Assembly (NCBI GenBank): GCA_023554435.1
Contig: JAMJQV010000109.1
Location: 1 to 9,616 of the forward strand
Source of the DNA: Gemmatimonadota bacterium
GTDB taxonomy: Bacteria; Gemmatimonadota; Gemmatimonadetes; Palauibacterales; Palauibacteraceae
Reading direction: 5' to 3'
DNA length: 9,616 nucleotides
Shown here: in pieces, positions 6,987-9,616 of the stretch
Numbering within the stretch: the stretch's first letter is position 1
How the letters are laid out: each line of letters opens with the position of its first letter
The notes under the pieces: model-generated
What the model was told of the DNA's origin: nothing
What the model saw: the letters and a program-made list of their open reading frames with translations, nothing else
Databases searched by the model: none
Program-made: the position numbers and the translations under genes

Positions 6987-7781
6987 CTAGGTAGCCTGCG
7001 CCACCAGCACGATCCGCTCTCGATCGGACACGACGACGCCGCCCGGCTTCTCGACCGTGATCGCGAACAGGGTGGCTTTCGTCACCGGGACGGCGACCTG
7101 GATCGGAACCAGCACCTCGCCCGGCCCGGCCGGGATGTCGAACACCCCGCCGTCCACGGGGAACCGCTCGTCCCGCTCCTCGTCGAATACCCACAGCTGA
7201 TACTGGGTCACGGTCGGATCGTTCGCCTCGAGGCCCGCGATCCGCATCACGCCGGCCTGGGCGGCGTCGCTCCACACCACATCGCCGGTCGCGCTCATGG
7301 CGGCGGGGTCTTCCGTCGCCGTCCAGTCGAGCAACGTGGCCGCCTGGTCGATGAGACCCGATCGCACGTCCGCCACGGTGGGCGGGGCCGCCGGCTCCAC
7401 GACCGGGGCGCGACTGTCGAGCGCCAGGAACCACGCGACCGCCGCGGCCGCCGCCACGACCCACCCCGACCAGGTGACCCAGGGCGCCCGCCCGGGGCTG
7501 ATATCCGGCGCCTGTGTGACGGACCGGTCCGGCGCGAAGAACGCCTCACCGTCCTTCACCAGGCGATCGGCGAGCGCTTTCGGAAGCGGATCCGGAGAAA
7601 CCGCGACCAAGCCGGCCGCCAGTTCGGCGGCCACTCGATCGTAGACGTCCGAATTCAACTCGGGATTCGCACGCACTAGTTCATGGAGCTCCGCCTCGTC
7701 CGCCGAGGACAGGTCCCCGGTCGCCCGATCGGTGAGCAACTCTTCGATTCTCTTCATATCCCTCATGTCACGGTCCTTCAT
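6987..7781 (-). CDS. RskA-family anti-sigma factor
   Basis: This 264-residue membrane protein would hold the adjacent ECF sigma factor inactive. Residues 8-60 form a helical N-terminal anti-sigma region (RIEELLTDRATGDLSSADEAELHEL is its start, written here only in part as RIEELLTDRATGDL); I see no His-x3-Cys-x2-Cys zinc motif. A single membrane span lies near 101-121. The extracytoplasmic C-terminal domain (about 174-262) fits the RskA domain: GVMRIAGL, YQLWVFDEE, GGVFDIPAG and LFAITVEKPGGVVVSDRE. In mycobacteria RskA restrains SigK and is released by regulated intramembrane proteolysis; the same route is plausible here. The ATG overlaps the stop of the sigma gene (ATGA), so the pair is translationally coupled. 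A longer in-frame reading starts far upstream inside the sigma gene and was not used. Confidence 0.88.
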   Translation of the reverse strand: MKDRDMRDMKRIEELLTDRATGDLSSADEAELHELVRANPELNSDVYDRVAAELAAGLVAVSPDPLPKALADRLVKDGEAFFAPDRSVTQAPDISPGRAPWVTWSGWVVAAAAAVAWFLALDSRAPVVEPAAPPTVADVRSGLIDQAATLLDWTATEDPAAMSATGDVVWSDAAQAGVMRIAGLEANDPTVTQYQLWVFDEERDERFPVDGGVFDIPAGPGEVLVPIQVAVPVTKATLFAITVEKPGGVVVSDRERIVLVAQAT

Positions 7782-8344
7782 GCGTCCTGGACCCCATCTC
7801 GTCGTGTATCGTCCTGCGCCGCCAGGGCGCGTGCGCTCGCGAGTCCCCTGCGAATTCCGGTCTTCACCGTGCCGAGGGGAATCGCCATCTCGCCCGCGAT
7901 CTCCGAGTGCGACATTCCGTGCACGAGCGACAGCTCGAGCATTCGTTTCTGCTGCGGCTTCAGTTCGTCCAGGAGACGCAGCGCCTCCCGAGCGCGAATC
8001 CTCTGGTCGATATGTTCGTGCCCGTCGTGCGACGGATCGAGGCCCTCGGGAATCGTCACCAGGACGGGTCGCCGATCCTGCTTGCGGCGCCGGTCGATCA
8101 GGCGGCGGCGCGCGATCATCGCCACGAATCCGTGTGCGGTAGACAGCGACCGGTTGAACCGACCCGCACTGCGCCACAGATCCGTGAAGATCTCCTGCGT
8201 TGCATCCTCGGCGTCCTCGCGCGTCCCGGACGACCGAAGGGCCAGCGACCAGACGATCGCCCCAAAGGTGTCGACGCAGGCTTGAACGGCGCCCGGCTCT
8301 CCATCGGCCACCCGAGCCAGGAGCTCTGCCGCTTCTGTGTCCAA
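7778..8344 (-). CDS. ECF RNA polymerase sigma factor, SigK-like
   Basis: Taken from the TTG at 8344, this is a 188-residue sigma factor, a normal size for the group. Region 2 includes AVQACVDTFGAIVWSLALR (19-37) and DAEDATQEIFTDLW (44-57), the core-polymerase and -10-binding part. Region 4 includes DELKPQQKRMLELSL (126-140) and the helix-turn-helix MSHSEIAGEMAIPLGTVKTG (144-163), which reads the -35 element. The TTG is preceded by a strong AGGAG five bases away, and the N-terminus DTEAAELLARVADGEPGAV is a typical ECF start. In-frame GTG codons further upstream would add a basic leader without homology. The partner anti-sigma gene overlaps its stop. The divergent fasciclin gene is the likely target, and the operon may activate itself, as known for SigK of Mycobacterium tuberculosis. 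Confidence 0.9.
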   Translation of the reverse strand: MDTEAAELLARVADGEPGAVQACVDTFGAIVWSLALRSSGTREDAEDATQEIFTDLWRSAGRFNRSLSTAHGFVAMIARRRLIDRRRKQDRRPVLVTIPEGLDPSHDGHEHIDQRIRAREALRLLDELKPQQKRMLELSLVHGMSHSEIAGEMAIPLGTVKTGIRRGLASARALAAQDDTRRDGVQDA

Positions 8345-8349
8345 CCGCT

Positions 8350-8354
8350 CTCCT
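8350..8354 (-). promoter_or_regulatory. Ribosome binding site supporting the TTG start of the sigma gene
   Basis: On the minus strand AGGAG, within GGGAGGAG, ends five bases before the TTG at 8344. It decides the sigma start: the alternative upstream GTG codons have no comparable site. Confidence 0.7.
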
Positions 8355-8406
8355 CCCGCCGCTACTCGCTCTCTCACCCGCACCTCATGTATTCGCGCGC
8401 ACGATC

Positions 8407-8439
8407 GAATCGGATTCACTCCCCCTTTGAATCCGATTC
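8407..8439. promoter_or_regulatory. Perfect inverted repeat between the divergent sigma and fasciclin genes
   Basis: GAATCGGATTC (8407-8417) and GAATCCGATTC (8429-8439) are exact reverse complements; one further A-T pair (8418/8428) extends the arms to 12 bp around a 9-base centre. Each arm is itself nearly palindromic (GAATC-N-GATTC), so the element can also be read as two copies of one site 22 bp apart, about two helical turns. It sits in the middle of the 167-bp region between the two starts. Possible roles are a bidirectional promoter of the ECF sigma factor or an operator for a dimeric regulator. It lacks a T-run, so it is not a classical terminator. Confidence 0.6.
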
Positions 8440-8467
8440 TGCATTCCGTGCGAATCCCTGGTTCGAG

Positions 8468-8480
8468 GCCGCACTGCGGC
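8468..8480. promoter_or_regulatory. Short perfect palindrome upstream of the fasciclin gene
   Basis: GCCGCA-C-TGCGGC has perfect 6-bp arms around one base. It ends 18 bases before the Shine-Dalgarno sequence of the fasciclin gene. The one-base centre is too tight for an RNA hairpin with all pairs formed, so a protein-binding site is likelier than a leader hairpin. In GC-rich DNA a chance occurrence is possible. Confidence 0.35.
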
Positions 8481-8498
8481 ACGGAACGAGACAAAGAG

Positions 8499-8503
8499 AG
8501 GAG
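8499..8503 (+). promoter_or_regulatory. Ribosome binding site of the fasciclin gene
   Basis: AGGAG, in a purine-rich stretch, lies eight bases before the ATG at 8512 and supports that start, which opens a clear signal peptide. Confidence 0.75.
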
Positions 8504-8511
8504 ATAGGATC

Positions 8512-9616
8512 ATGCTTCACAAGATCATCACACGCGGAGTCCTGGCAAGCGCGGTGCTCGCTTCCGCGATCGCGGTTCAGCCGGCTGCGGCGCAGCAACA
8601 GACGATTCCCGAGGTCGCCGTCGAGGCTGGGAGCTTCGGAACCCTGGTCGCGGCGCTTCAGGCGGCTGGCCTGGTGGACGCGCTCGCCGGTGACGGCCCC
8701 TTCACGGTCTTTGCCCCGACCGATGACGCGTTCGCGAAGCTGCCCCACGGCACGGTCGAGACGCTCCTGAAGCCCGAAAACCGCGAGCGCCTGACCGCGA
8801 TCCTCACGTATCACGTGGTGCCGGGGCGGGTGTCGGCGGCGCAGGCCGCGCGGCTCACCAGCGCGGGTACCCTGAACGGCCAACGCCTCGCGATCGAGCG
8901 CGACCACGGCGCGCTTCGCATCGACGACGCGACCGTGATTTCGGCAGACGTGGGTGCCAGCAATGGGGTGATTCACGTGATTGACTCAGTGCTGCTTCCG
9001 AACGAGGAATCGTTGATCGACGTCGCGCGTAACGCCGGTTCGTTCGGCACGCTGCTCGCGGCCGTCGATGCCGCTGGCCTGACGCATGACCTGATGGGCG
9101 ACGGGCCGTTCACGGTGTTCGCGCCGACGGACGCCGCGTTCGACGCATTGCCGGAAGGAACCGTGGCTTCGCTGCTCGAGCCGGAGAACCGGGACAAGCT
9201 GCGCGAGATCCTTACCTACCACGTCGCGTCCGGCCGTCTGTATGGTGCCGACCTGCTGGAAGATGGCAAAGTGAAGACGCTGGCGGGCGGTTCGGTCAAC
9301 GTCCGACTCGCCAACGGCCGTCTCCAGGCCAACGACGCGCGCATCGTCGGTACGGACATAGATGCCGCGAACGGGGTCGTGCATGTGATCGACGCCGTCC
9401 TGATCCCCGGCATGAGCACGAGGTCGGCTGCAGCGGCGGGTCAGCTCATTCGCCGCGCGATCAGCCTCGGCGCTCCGCTGTACAACGCGGGAGAGGCGGA
9501 GGCATGCGCGGATGTGTACATGGTCACCGCCGAGACGCTGCTCCGGATGGACTCCCGGCTATCGGATGACGTCCGCTCGCCGCTGCGGAGCGCACTCTCA
9601 CACGCCGAACACGAGG
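8512..9616 (+). CDS. Secreted protein with two fasciclin (FAS1) domains and a C-terminal extension; 3' end outside window
   Basis: The 368 residues in the window open with a Sec signal peptide (1-27, cut after AAA, before QQQ). Two FAS1 domains follow, at about 32-163 and 167-299. Each has the conserved first box (GDGPFTVFAPTDDAF at 60-74; GDGPFTVFAPTDAAF at 196-210), a central YHV (100-102, 236-238) and the closing box (NGVIHVIDSVLLP at 151-163; NGVVHVIDAVLIP at 287-299). FAS1 domains serve in adhesion and protein or matrix binding at the cell surface. After 305 comes a different, helical-looking segment, including APLYNAGEAEACADVYMVTA (321-340), still open at the edge; I recall similar segments at the end of other exported proteins of unknown function but cannot name the domain. 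The gene diverges from the SigK/RskA-type pair, as expected for a target of that sigma factor; mycobacterial MPT70 and MPT83 are fasciclin proteins under SigK. Confidence 0.9.
   Translation, partial: MLHKIITRGVLASAVLASAIAVQPAAAQQQTIPEVAVEAGSFGTLVAALQAAGLVDALAGDGPFTVFAPTDDAFAKLPHGTVETLLKPENRERLTAILTYHVVPGRVSAAQAARLTSAGTLNGQRLAIERDHGALRIDDATVISADVGASNGVIHVIDSVLLPNEESLIDVARNAGSFGTLLAAVDAAGLTHDLMGDGPFTVFAPTDAAFDALPEGTVASLLEPENRDKLREILTYHVASGRLYGADLLEDGKVKTLAGGSVNVRLANGRLQANDARIVGTDIDAANGVVHVIDAVLIPGMSTRSAAAAGQLIRRAISLGAPLYNAGEAEACADVYMVTAETLLRMDSRLSDDVRSPLRSALSHAEHE

Noticed and set aside
7782..8177. Upstream extension of the anti-sigma frame
   Set aside because: It lies fully inside the sigma factor gene and is low in hydrophobic residues; the ATG at 7781 gives the ATGA junction normal for sigma/anti-sigma pairs.
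8345..8494. Longer N-terminus for the sigma factor
   Set aside because: The extra residues do not resemble sigma region 2, would cover the inverted repeat, and lack the strong AGGAG seen before the TTG at 8344.
8691..9160. Similar DNA segments about 410 bases apart in the fasciclin gene as a repeat element
   Set aside because: They encode the same conserved box of the two FAS1 domains, so this is internal domain duplication and not a separate element.

Overview
The window is high-GC bacterial DNA with tightly packed, overlapping genes. It reads as chromosomal sequence from a Gram-negative-type bacterium: lipoprotein and Sec signal peptides, a LolD/MacB-type exporter with a periplasmic lipocalin-like protein, and an ECF sigma/anti-sigma pair. 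The style of the P1 peptidase, the AttH-type cassette and the fasciclin protein suggests Gemmatimonadota or a relative; this is a guess from protein resemblance, with no rRNA or marker gene to test it. I see no CRISPR array, tRNA, rRNA or insertion sequence, and no gene-free stretch over 300 bases.

Layout. (1) Positions 1-1846, minus strand: a two-gene operon of an MFS transporter resembling the animal lysosomal dipeptide carrier MFSD1, overlapping by one base a secreted or lipid-anchored P1-family (S58/DmpA-type) aminopeptidase that runs off the left edge. Together they look like a peptide salvage unit. (2) Positions 1944-2652, minus strand: a VapBC-type toxin-antitoxin pair with a ribbon-helix-helix antitoxin, a PIN toxin, and a promoter whose spacer and -10 box contain a palindrome, suggesting autorepression. 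(3) Positions 2795-6979, plus strand: a four-gene operon in which each start overlaps the previous stop (ATGA, ATGA, GTGA). It encodes the C-terminal half of an FtsX-type permease behind a signal peptide, a complete FtsX-type permease, a LolD/MacB-type ATPase, and a protein that joins the missing N-terminal half of the permease to an AttH/CrtC-like lipocalin domain. The two half-permeases are complementary, so together they would make the second permease of a standard exporter. (4) Positions 6987-8344, minus strand: an ECF sigma factor and a RskA-type anti-sigma factor, overlapping by four bases. (5) Positions 8512-9616, plus strand: a divergent gene for a secreted protein with two fasciclin domains and a further C-terminal region, cut by the right edge. 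Sigma, RskA and fasciclin genes side by side recall mycobacterial SigK/RskA control of the fasciclin proteins MPT70 and MPT83. The divergent intergenic region carries a perfect inverted repeat and a second short palindrome.

The most unusual item is the split permease with a lipocalin fused to one half. Next are the SigK/RskA/fasciclin linkage outside its best-known setting with a symmetric element between the divergent genes, and the pairing of an MFSD1-like carrier with a peptidase.
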